From assembly GCF_023156505.1 (NCBI RefSeq), contig NZ_JALNMJ010000001.1, positions 434,001-498,000 of the forward strand: DNA of 64,000 bases. The letters are read 5' to 3'. The position numbers and the translations under genes are program-made. The notes below the pieces were generated by a model that was not told where the DNA came from, did not search any database, and saw only the letters and a program-made list of their open reading frames with translations. Origin of the DNA: Roseibium sediminicola. GTDB taxonomy: Bacteria; Pseudomonadota; Alphaproteobacteria; Rhizobiales; Stappiaceae. Position 1 is the stretch's first letter. Every line of letters starts with the position of its first letter. This document shows positions 26,949 to 36,609 of the stretch, in pieces.

Positions 26949-28352
26949 ATGTTGCAGTCCCTTCAGAAAGATCCCGGAAAACAGCCCGTCTCCGAAGTGC
27001 TGCCGCCGGAAGGCAAAGTGGCGCAACGCGTCCGCGGCCGCTGGACGCTGCTATTGAAGGCGCTGCTGCAGATGCTGATCGCGTTCGCCATCCTGTTCGG
27101 CGCGGTGAAGGGCATGAACGTCCTGATCGCTTCCAAGCCCGAGGTGCCCAAGCGCCCGATCCAGGAAAAGAGCTACGCCGTAGAAACGCTCAACCTTGCC
27201 GCCGCCGACCATGCTCCGACCATCAATGTCTACGGCGAGACCACCGCCGGGCGGGAAGTCGAGCTGCGCTCGCTGGTCGCCGGCGAGGTGGTTGAGGTGC
27301 ATCCGGATCTCAAGGCCGGCGGTGCGGTCAAACAGGGCGAGGTTCTGGTCGCCATCGACCGGTTCGACTATGAGGGTGCCGTGACCGAGGCCGAGGCCAA
27401 TCTTGCCGAAGCCCGCGCTGGACTGGTGGAGAGCGAGGGCGGGGTAAAACTTCAAAAGGGCAATGTCGTCCGGGCACAGGAACAGCTGGAGTTTGCCCAG
27501 AGGGATCTGGAACGCGCCGAGGAACTGCTCGGCAAGGGCGCGGTCACCGAGCGCACGCTCGACGACCGCAAGCTGATCGTGTCGCAGCGCCGCCAGACCC
27601 TGGAACAGGCCCAGAATTCGCTGGCCCTTGAAGAAGCCCGGGTCGACCAGCAGAAAGCCGCGATCAAGCGGCTGGAATGGCGGCTGCAGAATGCGCAGCG
27701 CCAGTTGGAGAATACCATTCTGACGGCCCCGTTCGACGCGATCGTGCGCTCTGAATCCGCCGAACTCGGCCGGCTGGTCAGCATCAACGACGCCATCGTC
27801 TCGCTCTATAGCAGCGATGCGTTCGAGGTCCGCTTCACGCTCTCCGATAACCAGTATGGCCGCCTGCTTGCGGAAACTGGCACGGTGGTCGGCCGGCCGG
27901 TCAACGTGACTTGGTATCTCGGCAACGAGCCAGTCATCTATCCGGCGACTGTCACCCGCATCGGCGCTGATGTCGCCAGCAATCGCGGCGGTGTCGAGGT
28001 GATCGCTCGGATCGACGGCAAGGCAACCAGCATTCCGCTCCGGCCCGGCGCCTTTGTCGAAGTGTCGCTGGCGGACCGCAGCTACGCACAGAGCTACCGC
28101 ATTCCGGAAACCGCCTATTATGGCGACGGCACGGTCTTCGTGGTTGAGAACAGCCGTCTCCAGCCGCGCAAGGTGACCTCGCTTGCCATTGATGACGGCT
28201 GGCTTCTGGTCACGGGTGCCTTGAAGGACGGCGATGTGCTTCTGACCACCCGGATTCCCGAGGCCGGGGCGGGCTTGCTCGTGAAGGATGTCGTCGAAGC
28301 GCAGGCAGGCGCCAACAACCCGGATGCCCAAAACGCGGGTAATGGCCAGTGA
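26949..28352 (+). CDS. RND efflux periplasmic adaptor (membrane fusion protein)
   Basis: A 467-residue HlyD/AcrA-type adaptor. A membrane anchor (about 37-58) is followed by a lipoyl half (TINVYGETTAGREVELRSLV), a long alpha-hairpin with coiled-coil character (about 145-245), the second lipoyl half (NTILTAPFDAIVRSESAELG) and a beta-barrel (YSSDAFEVRFTLSDNQYG). It joins the RND pump encoded next to an outer-membrane channel, which is not in this window. The 191 bp before it contain no gene. Confidence 0.9.
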   Translation: MLQSLQKDPGKQPVSEVLPPEGKVAQRVRGRWTLLLKALLQMLIAFAILFGAVKGMNVLIASKPEVPKRPIQEKSYAVETLNLAAADHAPTINVYGETTAGREVELRSLVAGEVVEVHPDLKAGGAVKQGEVLVAIDRFDYEGAVTEAEANLAEARAGLVESEGGVKLQKGNVVRAQEQLEFAQRDLERAEELLGKGAVTERTLDDRKLIVSQRRQTLEQAQNSLALEEARVDQQKAAIKRLEWRLQNAQRQLENTILTAPFDAIVRSESAELGRLVSINDAIVSLYSSDAFEVRFTLSDNQYGRLLAETGTVVGRPVNVTWYLGNEPVIYPATVTRIGADVASNRGGVEVIARIDGKATSIPLRPGAFVEVSLADRSYAQSYRIPETAYYGDGTVFVVENSRLQPRKVTSLAIDDGWLLVTGALKDGDVLLTTRIPEAGAGLLVKDVVEAQAGANNPDAQNAGNGQ

Positions 28353-28366
28353 GGGAACGTTCCGAA

Positions 28367-31300
28367 ATGACCGCCAACCGGTCCCGCAGCTTTCTGGAGC
28401 TGATCGTCCGTCACGCAAATGCCGCCAACTTGATCATGGCGGCCATGGTGCTCTTCGGCGCTTATGGCTTTGCCAAGCTCAACACCCAGTTCTTTCCGAC
28501 GATCAAGACCGACCGGATCTCCGTCTCGATCTCCTGGTCAGGCGCGAGCGCGGAGGATGTCGCCGCCAACATCCTGGAGGTGATCGAACCGGAGCTGCGC
28601 TTCACCGACGGCCTCGACGAGATCGTCTCCTATGCCCGCGAGGGCAGCGCCTCGGTGCAGATGGAATTCGTCGAAGGCACCAACATGCAGCAGGCCCTGT
28701 CCGACGTGGAACAGGCCGTTGCCGGCGTCACAACGTTGCCGTTGGATTCCGAAACACCGGTGGTGTCCGCCTCGACCTTCACCGACCGTGTTGCGACCCT
28801 GGCCCTGCGCGGGCCCTTTACTGAGCGGGCGCTCAAGATCTTCGCAAGGCAGATCCGCGACGATCTTCTGGCGCGCGGCATCGACAAGGTCGAACTTTAT
28901 GGCTACCGCTCGCCGGAATACCTGGTCGAGATCCCCGAGCGCGAGCTGCGCCGTCTCGACCTCACCATCGCCGATGTCGCCAGCCAGATCGCGGGCAACA
29001 CAGTCGACCTGCCCGCGGGCAATCTCGACGGAGCCGTCGAACGGCAGATCCGGGCCCTGTCGGAAGAGCGCTCTCCGGATGCCGTCGGACGGGTCGAGGT
29101 GAAATCCTATGCGTCGGGTGAAAAAACGCTGGTCAAGGATATCGGCAACGTCAGCCGCGACTTCGATTCAAGCGAGAACCAGGGGTTTTCCGGTGGTGAC
29201 CGGGCCGTGGAACTGCAGATCCTGCGGACGGAAAACACCGACACCATCAAGGCCGCGAAGATCGTCGACGACTATCTGTCGGAAGCCATTCCCCAGCTGC
29301 CGCAATCCCTGGAGATCGTCAAATACGATGTCAGCGCGGACCTGGTCGAAGGCCGCATCTCGCTCCTGATCGAAAACGGCCTCACCGGCCTTGTGCTGGT
29401 TGTCGGCATCCTGTTCCTGTTCCTGAACGCCCGGATCGCCCTCTGGGTCGCTGCCGGCATCCCGGTGGCGATGATGGCGACGATCGGCATCATGTGGCTG
29501 ATGGGCGAGAGCATCAACATGATCTCCCTGTTTGCGCTGATCATGATGCTCGGCGTGATCGTCGACGATGCCATCGTGGTCGGTGAACACACCGCGACGC
29601 GCCAGAGCCTGGGCGATACGCCGGACGATGCGGCGGTCAACGGGGCGACCACCATGCTGGCGCCGGTCTTTGCCGCCAGTCTGACGACCATTGCCGCCTT
29701 TCTGCCAATCCTGCTGGTCAGCGACGTGCTCGGCCAGATCATGGGCACGCTGCCGGTCGTGGTGGTGGCTGTGGTGATCGCGTCGCTGCTCGAGTGTTTC
29801 CTGGTGCTGCCGGGCCATCTTTCCCATGCGCTCGACAGCCGGCCGGGCTGGAGCTGGTGGCGGGTGGTGTTCGTGGCCGGCGTGCCAGCCATCTTCTTGA
29901 GCAGCCTTGTAGCCCAGCCGGACATGTCCGTGCCACCTTATCTCGACCTGATCGACGACCCGCTGCGGTCTCTGCGGGACAGTGCCGGCGCGGTTGTGTT
30001 CGAGATCGTGGTGGTCGTTGTCTGTTTCCTGCTCGCGTTGGCCCTGGAAACACTGCTGATGGCCCTGCGCCGGTCCAAACGGCGCCGCGGCGCCTATGAG
30101 CGGCCGAGCTGGTTCCGTCGCTCCTTCGATGCAGGTTTCAACTGGATGCGCGATTTCCCCTTCCGCGGATTTGTCAAAGCCGCCGTCACCTGGCGCTACG
30201 TGACGCTGGCGCTTGCGATTGCCTCCATGATCCTGGCGGTCGGGCTGGTGCGCGGCGGCCGTGTCGGCTTCACCTTCTTCCCCTCGCCGGAATCGGAAAA
30301 CCTGACGGCGGCGATCTATTTCCATGCCGGCATTCCGGAGGATCAGGCGATTGAGGGCATCCTGCGGGTCGAAACGGCCTTGACCGAGACCGAGCGGAAC
30401 CTCACCGAGGGCACGGATCAGAAACTGGTGCTGGCCACCTATGCCACGCTCGGCAAGGCCGGAAACAACCGGGGCGACAACGTCGCCAACATCAAGGTAC
30501 AGCTCAGCCCCTCCGAGGCCCGCACGGTCCGCACACCGGAAATCGTCCGGGCCTGGCGCGAAGCTTTGCCGTCCATTCCCGGCACCGCCCGGATTGCCAT
30601 TGCCGAACGCCGCGGCGGACCTCCGGGCCGCGACCTCGACATCCGCCTGACCGGTGCGCCGCTCAATGAGCTGAAGGCCGCCGCCCAGGAACTGCAGCAG
30701 GAGCTCTCCGGCTTCCCGGGTACCAGCGGCGTGGAGGACGATCTGCCCTATGGCAAGCCGGAGCTGGTGGTCGAATTGACCCCGCGCGGCCGCGCGCTTG
30801 GCTTCACGGTGGAAACCGCCGCCCGCCAGATCCGCAACGCCTTTGAGGGCAACATCGCCCGCCGTTTCGCCGAAGGCGACGAGGAAGTCACGGTTCGGGT
30901 GAAACAGGTGTTCGACCAGGACGGCACGGCGGCTTTGCGCCAGCTGTCGCTGAAAACGCCAGCCGGCGAATTCGTGCCGCTGTCCGAGGTGGTCCGGCTG
31001 ACGGACGATCAGGGTTTCTCGGTGATCCTGCGCCGGGACGGCCGCACGGTTGTCACCGTGGTCGCCGATGTCGACAGCACCGTCACCTCAAACACCCAGA
31101 TCATCGCCGAGCTGAACAAGGCTTTCCTGCCGGAGCTGGCCGAGCGCTACGGCCTCGATTATTCCTTCGCCGGCAGGGCCGAGGAACAGTCGACCGCCTT
31201 TTCCGATCTCATGATCGGCGGGATCCTGGCCGTCATCGGCATCTACATCATCCTGGCGGCGATCTTTGCCAGCTATTCCCGGCCGCTGGCGGTGATGTCG

Positions 31301-31759
31301 ATCATTCCCTTCGGCATCGTCGGTGCGATTGTCGGCCATTACCTGATGGGCTTCAACCTGACCATTCTCAGCATGATCGGGCTGCTCGGCCTTGCGGGCA
31401 TCCTGGTCAACGATTCCATCATTCTGGTGGCGCGGTTCGAGGAGCGCCTGGCGGCCGGCGAGGATCTCGATACCGCGGCGGTCGGTTCCAGCTGCGACCG
31501 CCTGCGCGCCGTGCTGCTGACATCGCTGACGACCATCGGCGGCTTGCTGCCCCTGATGTTCGAGACCAGCCTTCAGGCCCAGTTCCTGCTGCCGATGGCA
31601 ATCACTATCGTGTTCGGTCTGGGAACCGCCACCGTGCTGGTGCTCGTGCTGGTGCCTGCCTTGATCAAGATCGGCGACGATCTCGGCGGCCTGGTCAGGA
31701 TGCGCCACCGGCCGCACGCACCAACTGCGTCCGGGCGCGACCTGACACCGGCCGAGTGA
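28367..31759 (+). CDS. RND family efflux permease (HAE1-like)
   Basis: A 1130-residue inner-membrane pump with 12 predicted helices and two large periplasmic loops. The membrane motif LGVIVDDAIVVGEHTATR has the paired Asp of the proton relay; LGLAGILVNDSIILVARFEE is the symmetric copy. The first ATG after the adaptor stop is at 28367; a GTG at 28349 overlapping that stop is an alternative. An extra hydrophobic and charged insert lies near residues 490-590. Export of drugs or lipophiles is likely, substrate unknown. The stop directly abuts that of the next gene. Confidence 0.92.
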   Translation: MTANRSRSFLELIVRHANAANLIMAAMVLFGAYGFAKLNTQFFPTIKTDRISVSISWSGASAEDVAANILEVIEPELRFTDGLDEIVSYAREGSASVQMEFVEGTNMQQALSDVEQAVAGVTTLPLDSETPVVSASTFTDRVATLALRGPFTERALKIFARQIRDDLLARGIDKVELYGYRSPEYLVEIPERELRRLDLTIADVASQIAGNTVDLPAGNLDGAVERQIRALSEERSPDAVGRVEVKSYASGEKTLVKDIGNVSRDFDSSENQGFSGGDRAVELQILRTENTDTIKAAKIVDDYLSEAIPQLPQSLEIVKYDVSADLVEGRISLLIENGLTGLVLVVGILFLFLNARIALWVAAGIPVAMMATIGIMWLMGESINMISLFALIMMLGVIVDDAIVVGEHTATRQSLGDTPDDAAVNGATTMLAPVFAASLTTIAAFLPILLVSDVLGQIMGTLPVVVVAVVIASLLECFLVLPGHLSHALDSRPGWSWWRVVFVAGVPAIFLSSLVAQPDMSVPPYLDLIDDPLRSLRDSAGAVVFEIVVVVVCFLLALALETLLMALRRSKRRRGAYERPSWFRRSFDAGFNWMRDFPFRGFVKAAVTWRYVTLALAIASMILAVGLVRGGRVGFTFFPSPESENLTAAIYFHAGIPEDQAIEGILRVETALTETERNLTEGTDQKLVLATYATLGKAGNNRGDNVANIKVQLSPSEARTVRTPEIVRAWREALPSIPGTARIAIAERRGGPPGRDLDIRLTGAPLNELKAAAQELQQELSGFPGTSGVEDDLPYGKPELVVELTPRGRALGFTVETAARQIRNAFEGNIARRFAEGDEEVTVRVKQVFDQDGTAALRQLSLKTPAGEFVPLSEVVRLTDDQGFSVILRRDGRTVVTVVADVDSTVTSNTQIIAELNKAFLPELAERYGLDYSFAGRAEEQSTAFSDLMIGGILAVIGIYIILAAIFASYSRPLAVMSIIPFGIVGAIVGHYLMGFNLTILSMIGLLGLAGILVNDSIILVARFEERLAAGEDLDTAAVGSSCDRLRAVLLTSLTTIGGLLPLMFETSLQAQFLLPMAITIVFGLGTATVLVLVLVPALIKIGDDLGGLVRMRHRPHAPTASGRDLTPAE

Positions 31760-32401
31760 TCAGAGGGGCCTGGAAAAGGCGGCCGTTGCTGTGGCCGCCT
31801 GCCGGATATTGCCGTCGAGGGTTGCCGGCGACTTGCCGCGCGGGCCGAAATCGTGGTTGCCGTCTTCCAGATACGTGATCGCGACATGGCCGGGCAGGGT
31901 GATCGCGTCGAGCTCCGCCTGGGTACCGAACGGGTCGCGGTCGCCCTGCAGCACCAAAACCGGCCTTTTGGCTTCTTCCAGAGGCGCGAGGCGCCACTCG
32001 GCGTCCGCCTTGCCGGTCGGATGGAACGGATAGCCGAAACAGGCAACGCCTCTCACGCGGCCGGGCAGGGAACCGCCGCCGGCAAGCATCGCTGCGACCC
32101 GGCCACCCATCGACTTGCCCCCGACCAGCAACGGGCCGTCAACGTCTTTCATCAGCGCCTGCAAAGCCGTCTGGAACTCTCCGATCAGCTTGTCGGCCTT
32201 CGGTGGCGGCTTTTTCGGTCCGCCAGTGCGCCGGCCCGCCATATAGGCGAATTCGAACCGGGCGACCGCGATCCCTTCGGCCGCCAGCGCGGCCGCCAGC
32301 TTTTCCATGAAAGTGGAATCCATCGGCGCGCCGGCGCCGTGGGCCAGGAGAAGCGTGGCCGTCGGATCGGTGTCGGGGCGGGTCCAGAGAAAGTCGGTCA
32401 T
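31760..32401 (-). CDS. Alpha/beta hydrolase (KANL3/Tex30-like, dienelactone hydrolase type)
   Basis: A 213-residue hydrolase: LLLAHGAGAPMDSTFMEKLA (oxyanion region), the nucleophile elbow GGKSMGG (Ser 97), acid in LQGDRDPFG (Asp 154 or 156) and His 183 in GNHDFGP. This matches the YcjY/Tex30 group of small hydrolases with unknown substrates. The start at 32401 gives a normal length; the frame runs open upstream across the next promoter. Its stop and the stop of the RND gene touch with no spacer. Confidence 0.82.
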   Translation of the reverse strand: MTDFLWTRPDTDPTATLLLAHGAGAPMDSTFMEKLAAALAAEGIAVARFEFAYMAGRRTGGPKKPPPKADKLIGEFQTALQALMKDVDGPLLVGGKSMGGRVAAMLAGGGSLPGRVRGVACFGYPFHPTGKADAEWRLAPLEEAKRPVLVLQGDRDPFGTQAELDAITLPGHVAITYLEDGNHDFGPRGKSPATLDGNIRQAATATAAFSRPL

Positions 32402-32527
32402 GGTGATGTGATCTGTCGCAGCGGCAAGAGGTGTATAGAAGGATAGGATCTGCCCTATAGAGCCGCGTTCCTCATGGCAAGCGGCTTCGTCCCTCTGGGA
32501 CGATAAAGACCTGGACGACAAAACGGA

Positions 32528-33376
32528 ATGTTTGACGAGATCGACATCAACACGCTGCGCATGGCCTGCTTCGGCGGCGTCTTTCTGGCGATGGCGCTCA
32601 TGGAAGTCTGGCTGCCGCGCCGGGGCCTGAAAAGCAGTCGTCTGAAACGCTGGCCGACCAATTGGGGTTTCATCCTGCTTGACGCGCTGCTGGTGCGGCT
32701 GATCTTTCCGATCGGTGGCGTCGGTCTCGCGCTTCTGGCGCAGGACAAGGGTTGGGGCCTGTTCGGCCTTTTGGGCTGGTCGGGTATTGTGGTCGGACTG
32801 TTGGCCTTCCTGGTGCTCGATCTTGCCGTCTGGTTCCAGCATCTTGCCTCTCACAAGATCCCGCTTTTCTGGCGCGTCCACCGGGTCCACCACGCCGACA
32901 GCGAGGTCGACGCAACGACGGCGCTGCGCTTCCATCCGATCGAGATCCTGCTCTCCTTCGTCTGGAAGGGCGCGGTCATTGTTGCGCTCGGCGGACCCTG
33001 GGAAGCAGTGCTGCTCTTCGAGATCGTCCTCAACGGTTCAGCCGTTTTCAGCCACGCCAACCTGAAGATCCCGGAGCGCGCCGACCGCCTGTTGCGGTGG
33101 CTGGTGGTCACCCCGGACATGCACCGCATCCACCATTCGGTGCTCCGCCGCGAGACCGACAGCAACTACGGCTTTTACCTCTCCGTCTGGGATCGTCTCT
33201 TCGGCACCTACACCGAGGACCCGGAACAGGGCCACGAGACCATGGAAATCGGCCTCGGCCCGTCGCTCACCCCAAGGGCGCATTCCTTCCCCTTCAGCCT
33301 GGCGATCCCGTTTGTGACGACGCATGAGCAGAAGCGGGGGGAAAAGCATGGGGAGGCGCCGGCCCAGGAGCGCTGA
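32528..33376 (+). CDS. Sterol desaturase / fatty acid hydroxylase family membrane protein
   Basis: A 282-residue protein with four or five membrane helices and the histidine clusters of the di-iron hydroxylase family: HLASH (near 110), HRVHH (near 119) and HRIHHS (near 200), plus SNYGFYLSVWDRLFGTY near the end. These enzymes hydroxylate or desaturate lipids at the membrane. The lipid is unknown. It is divergent from the hydrolase gene and ends in a polar tail. Confidence 0.88.
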   Translation: MFDEIDINTLRMACFGGVFLAMALMEVWLPRRGLKSSRLKRWPTNWGFILLDALLVRLIFPIGGVGLALLAQDKGWGLFGLLGWSGIVVGLLAFLVLDLAVWFQHLASHKIPLFWRVHRVHHADSEVDATTALRFHPIEILLSFVWKGAVIVALGGPWEAVLLFEIVLNGSAVFSHANLKIPERADRLLRWLVVTPDMHRIHHSVLRRETDSNYGFYLSVWDRLFGTYTEDPEQGHETMEIGLGPSLTPRAHSFPFSLAIPFVTTHEQKRGEKHGEAPAQER

Positions 33377-33431
33377 AGCGTTCGTCAATTACAAACGCCT
33401 GGGTGTTTGCGCGGCGGTGCCACCAGCATCT

Positions 33432-33580
33432 CCCTCCCCCTTGTGGGGAGGGACCAAAGTGTCCCCCAATCTATGAGGACACCCGGCTTGTGTTGCCTGT
33501 TGCGTTGGGCGTGAATGGCAGCTCTGGGGAGTAGGCCCCGGATCTGCGCTGCACTGATCCAGGGTGACACCGGAAAGGGG
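33432..33580. repeat. Intergenic hairpin and partial interspersed repeat
   Basis: TCCCTCCCC (33432-33440) pairs perfectly with GGGGAGGGA (33446-33454), a short hairpin often seen in rhizobial intergenic DNA. From about 33520 a half-copy of the long palindromic repeat follows (CCCCGGATCTGCGCTGCACT and CAGGGTGACAC). The block separates two convergent genes and may terminate both. Confidence 0.6.
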
Positions 33581-33586
33581 CGCGCC

Positions 33587-34453
33587 TCAATAAAAACTCA
33601 GCGGAAAATAGCGCAGATAGAGTTCGCGGTAGATGCCCTTCTGGTGCAATTGGCGCAGGGCATAGGTGAGCGCGGCGGCGCGTTCCGGGTCGTCGGGGCG
33701 GGTGGCGATCGCCATGCCCTCGTCGAAATAGCCGGGCTCCAGCCATGGCCCGCCCGCAAAGGCGCAACAGCCGTCCGCCCCATCGCTCGGCAGCCAGAAG
33801 GACAAGCTGAGGCCATCGCCGAAATGGGCGTCCACCTGACCGGCCTTGACGGCCTCGCGCGCCTCCTGCGGGGTCTCATAGCCGGTGATCTCGGCTTCCG
33901 GCCAGAACCGCTCGGCAAAGGCCTGGTAGCGCGAATCTTCAACGACTGCGACCTTCAGACCTTTTAACGCCTGTTCGTCGAACTCCGCGGCCTTGTCCGC
34001 CGGGACCACAAAGCGCGCGGGCAGTTTCAGGTAGTCTTCGGTGAAGTTGAGCCCCTTGCCGGCGGCCTTCGCGCGGGACAGTCCGGCGATGATGGCGTCG
34101 CCCTCCTCCTCGTCAAGCGCGGGCAACAGGATGTCGAACAGCTTGATGCGCAGCGCGCAGGAACTGCCGAGTTCCTGGCAGAGCGCACGGGCCAGATCCA
34201 CATTGAACCCGGTCAGTCGGCCCTGCGGATCGCGAAAGACGAAGGGCGGGTAGTTGTCGATCGCCAGGAACTGGATCTTGTCCGGAATGGTGGTCGGCCG
34301 GTCATGCACCGCCTTCGGATCCCAGAAATTGGGCACGCGGATCTCCGGATCCTGTGCGGAGGCAGGCAGCGCGCAGAGCGTGGCCACGCCAAACGCCAGG
34401 AGCCCGGCGGTCAGCCGGCGGAGAGGTTCGAAGAGAGGCAGTGAAAGTGGCAC
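33587..34453 (-). CDS. Periplasmic solute-binding protein (PBP2, amino-acid type)
   Basis: A 288-residue protein with a signal peptide (about 1-33, ending ALPASA). The family 3 pattern is FLAIDNYPPFVFRDPQGRLTGFNVDLARALC, LKGLKVAVVEDSRYQAFAE, GQVDAHFGDG and a late ALRQLHQKGIYREL. Such proteins bind polar amino acids or similar ligands for ABC uptake or signalling. No permease or ATPase genes are next to it, so it may serve a distant transporter. It stands alone between two repeats. Confidence 0.85.
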   Translation of the reverse strand: MPLSLPLFEPLRRLTAGLLAFGVATLCALPASAQDPEIRVPNFWDPKAVHDRPTTIPDKIQFLAIDNYPPFVFRDPQGRLTGFNVDLARALCQELGSSCALRIKLFDILLPALDEEEGDAIIAGLSRAKAAGKGLNFTEDYLKLPARFVVPADKAAEFDEQALKGLKVAVVEDSRYQAFAERFWPEAEITGYETPQEAREAVKAGQVDAHFGDGLSLSFWLPSDGADGCCAFAGGPWLEPGYFDEGMAIATRPDDPERAAALTYALRQLHQKGIYRELYLRYFPLSFY

Positions 34454-34584
34454 GCGGCCGTCCCGTTCCGTATCAAGTCATGGCCGGCGGAATAAGCCGG
34501 GAATCATGAGGAGCAGAGTATCGTGAACCAGACGCCTTTGTCAGCCTGCTCTTTGGCACAGGGCAAGAGACCGCGCCACTAACA

Positions 34585-34742
34585 CGGATGTCTCCCCGGA
34601 CAAGCGCAGCGTAGATCCGGGGCCTACTCGCTGCTCGGCTTGCTGAAGCAACAGCGTTATTGCCGGAAGTGCAACAGTGTTCGTCAGCGCTCTGGAAACG
34701 AGTGGGCCCCGGGTCTCGCTCCGCTCGCCCGGGGTGACACGC
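34585..34742. repeat. Long imperfect palindrome, interspersed repeat copy 2
   Basis: The left arm (from GTCTCCCCGGACAAGCGCAG to GGGGCCTACTCG) and right arm (from CGAGTGGGCCCCGGGTCTCG to CCCGGGGTGACAC) are imperfect reverse complements about 45 bases long around a variable centre. It resembles the copies at 22351 and 61429. The rest of the 34454-34771 gap holds nothing else recognisable. Confidence 0.7.
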
Positions 34743-34771
34743 AGAGACGGTTAACCCATTGGTGTGAGTGA

Positions 34772-35221
34772 CTACACTTCGATCTCCGGATCATACGACC
34801 TGAGCACAACTATCGTATCGAAACCCTTGATCTCCTCGGCGTAGAAATGCCGCTCGGTGAAGGCCGCATAGGCTTCCATGGAGGCGCATTCGATGGTCAG
34901 GACCAGGTCTGCCTTGCCGGTGACGTGGTAGAGCTTCTTGACCTCCGGCAGTCTCAAAAGCTTTTCGCGGGCCCTGGCGTTCCGCTCCGGCTGGCCGCGC
35001 ACCATTTCCAGCATGGCAAGCAACGTCACCGTGGTGCCTGTCACCTCCGGGGCCAGGACGGCGATTTCCTTCCGGATGGCGCCGATCTCCCGGAGCCGCT
35101 GCACCCGGCGCAGGCACGCTGCCGGCGACAGGCCGACTTTTTCCGACAGCTCCTTGCCGGTCTGGCGCGCATCCAGGCTGAGAAGCCGCAGCAGCTGATG
35201 ATCGAAGTCGTCGAGATCCAT
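34772..35221 (-). CDS. Lrp/AsnC family transcriptional regulator
   Basis: A 149-residue regulator: MDLDDFDHQLLRLLSLDARQ, the HTH in ELSEKVGLSPAACLRRVQRL, and a RAM/ligand domain with VKKLYHVTGKADLVLTIECA. Lrp-type proteins are octameric regulators responding to amino acids. The start at 35221 has GGAG upstream; the open frame continues further but without similarity. It is divergent from a DUF1127 gene, 145 bp apart. Confidence 0.9.
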   Translation of the reverse strand: MDLDDFDHQLLRLLSLDARQTGKELSEKVGLSPAACLRRVQRLREIGAIRKEIAVLAPEVTGTTVTLLAMLEMVRGQPERNARAREKLLRLPEVKKLYHVTGKADLVLTIECASMEAYAAFTERHFYAEEIKGFDTIVVLRSYDPEIEV

Positions 35222-35366
35222 GTGTGCTTTCTCCAGCTGATTGATAAGAGAAATTATCGAATAATAGAAAATATTGCGACCAAATAACTTCATGGAGCGA
35301 AAGTCGCGCGCAATTCGCAATGCTGGTGCGTAGGCTTGTTTCATCGATCCTCGAAGGAGCAAGACC

Positions 35367-35591
35367 ATGAGCGACCAGATCCTGCCCACCTACCTTTCTG
35401 GGCCAAAACAAGTGGCTCAATTCAATCTCTTGCGAGTGGCGTGGAGAGCTTGGCGAGGTGTGTTCGCCCGGCTGCGCCGCCACCGCGACCGCGCGCATCT
35501 GGCCGAACTGCCGGATTATCTACTGGAGGATGTCGGCCTGACGCGGACGGACCTACCCGTCGTGTTGCCGGTGAAAGAGGAGTGGCGATGA
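35367..35591 (+). CDS. DUF1127 domain small protein
   Basis: A 74-residue protein whose C-terminal half carries the DUF1127 pattern: an Arg-rich helix FARLRRHRDRAHLAELPDYL then LEDVGLTRTDL. Small DUF1127 (YjiS-like) proteins bind RNA or affect phosphate and stress responses in alphaproteobacteria, but most are untested. A perfect AAGGAG precedes the ATG. Confidence 0.85.
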   Translation: MSDQILPTYLSGPKQVAQFNLLRVAWRAWRGVFARLRRHRDRAHLAELPDYLLEDVGLTRTDLPVVLPVKEEWR

Positions 35592-35943
35592 ACGGGGCAA
35601 ATGGTCTGGGCGCTGTCGAAGCGGTTTGATCCGTAAAACAATTGCCGCCAATTTGAGCTCAACACCTTATTTGGTCTCCTGACAGTGCTCAGCTTGTTTT
35701 GATGGTTATGTTGCTTCGGCGTAAACCACCGGATGGCGACTGGTCATCGCTTCGATCTCTGCTCCCTTTTTTAAGGATCGCGATTGGATGACTGCCCCAT
35801 TGCGTTAATCCTTGTGCCGAACCACTGGTACGAAGGCGGTGGTTGTCCTGTCCGCCTTGAGTGTGCTTAATGCATGCGCCGTTTGTGAAACTGACGGATG
35901 TCGATAGGCGGGATCAACCGGCAGTGCGTTGGGGGCGCATTGA
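35592..35943. other. Gene-free stretch before the response regulator
   Basis: No supported gene, repeat or RNA. A 29-codon frame at 35701-35790 lacks a ribosome site. The promoter of the downstream response regulator probably lies here, but no clear box was found. Confidence 0.4.
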
Positions 35944-36594
35944 ATGAACAAGAAGGTATTATTGGTCGACGACCATCAGATGGTGCTGGATGGTCTGGCC
36001 AATCTGATCGTGTCGGAAATGCCGGACATTGACATCAAGACATCGGCCGACCCGATCGAGTTTCTGGAAACGCTGACACCGAACTCGGATATTGCGCTCG
36101 TCGTGACCGACCTGTTCATGCTGAAGATGAATGGGCTCGCTTTTGCATCCGCAATTCGCGACCGAGCTTCGGACCTGCCCGTTCTGCTGCTGTCGGGCGT
36201 GGAAGAAGACCTGACGGAAGAGGCAATTCTGTCTTCCGGCGCGAGCGGGTTTGTCTCCAAGAAAGTCGGGCACAAAGCCTTGTTCGAGGGGATGAGGGCG
36301 GCCATGGACGGCAAGACCTACATCAACGGCAAGGTGTCCGAGCGGCCTTCGGCGTCCGCGGTCCGCAGCCTTGAAAGAGCAAACGGCGAAAGCTTCCGGT
36401 ACCCCAAACTCAGCGAGCGGCAGGTTGAGGTTCTGAAACTGATTGCGGCCGGAGAATCGAACAGGGATATTTCGGATCAGTTGATGATCAGCGAGAACAC
36501 CGTGAAGAGCCACATCAAGATCCTGTTCTCGGAGCTCGGGGTCAACAAGCGGGCTGCCTGCGTGCGTCAGGCAAGGGTCTTCGGACTGATCTGA
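35944..36594 (+). CDS. LuxR/NarL family response regulator
   Basis: A 216-residue protein: receiver domain with acidic DDHQ (about 8-11), phospho-Asp in LVVTDLFMLKMNG (near 59) and Lys in GFVSKKVG; then a LuxR helix-turn-helix, SERQVEVLKLIAAGESNRDI and ENTVKSHIKILFSELGVNKR. It is convergent with a hybrid histidine kinase whose stop is 15 bp away, so the two may form one signalling pair despite opposite strands. The input signal is unknown. Confidence 0.9.
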   Translation: MNKKVLLVDDHQMVLDGLANLIVSEMPDIDIKTSADPIEFLETLTPNSDIALVVTDLFMLKMNGLAFASAIRDRASDLPVLLLSGVEEDLTEEAILSSGASGFVSKKVGHKALFEGMRAAMDGKTYINGKVSERPSASAVRSLERANGESFRYPKLSERQVEVLKLIAAGESNRDISDQLMISENTVKSHIKILFSELGVNKRAACVRQARVFGLI

Positions 36595-36609
36595 AGTCCT
36601 GTCTGCCGG

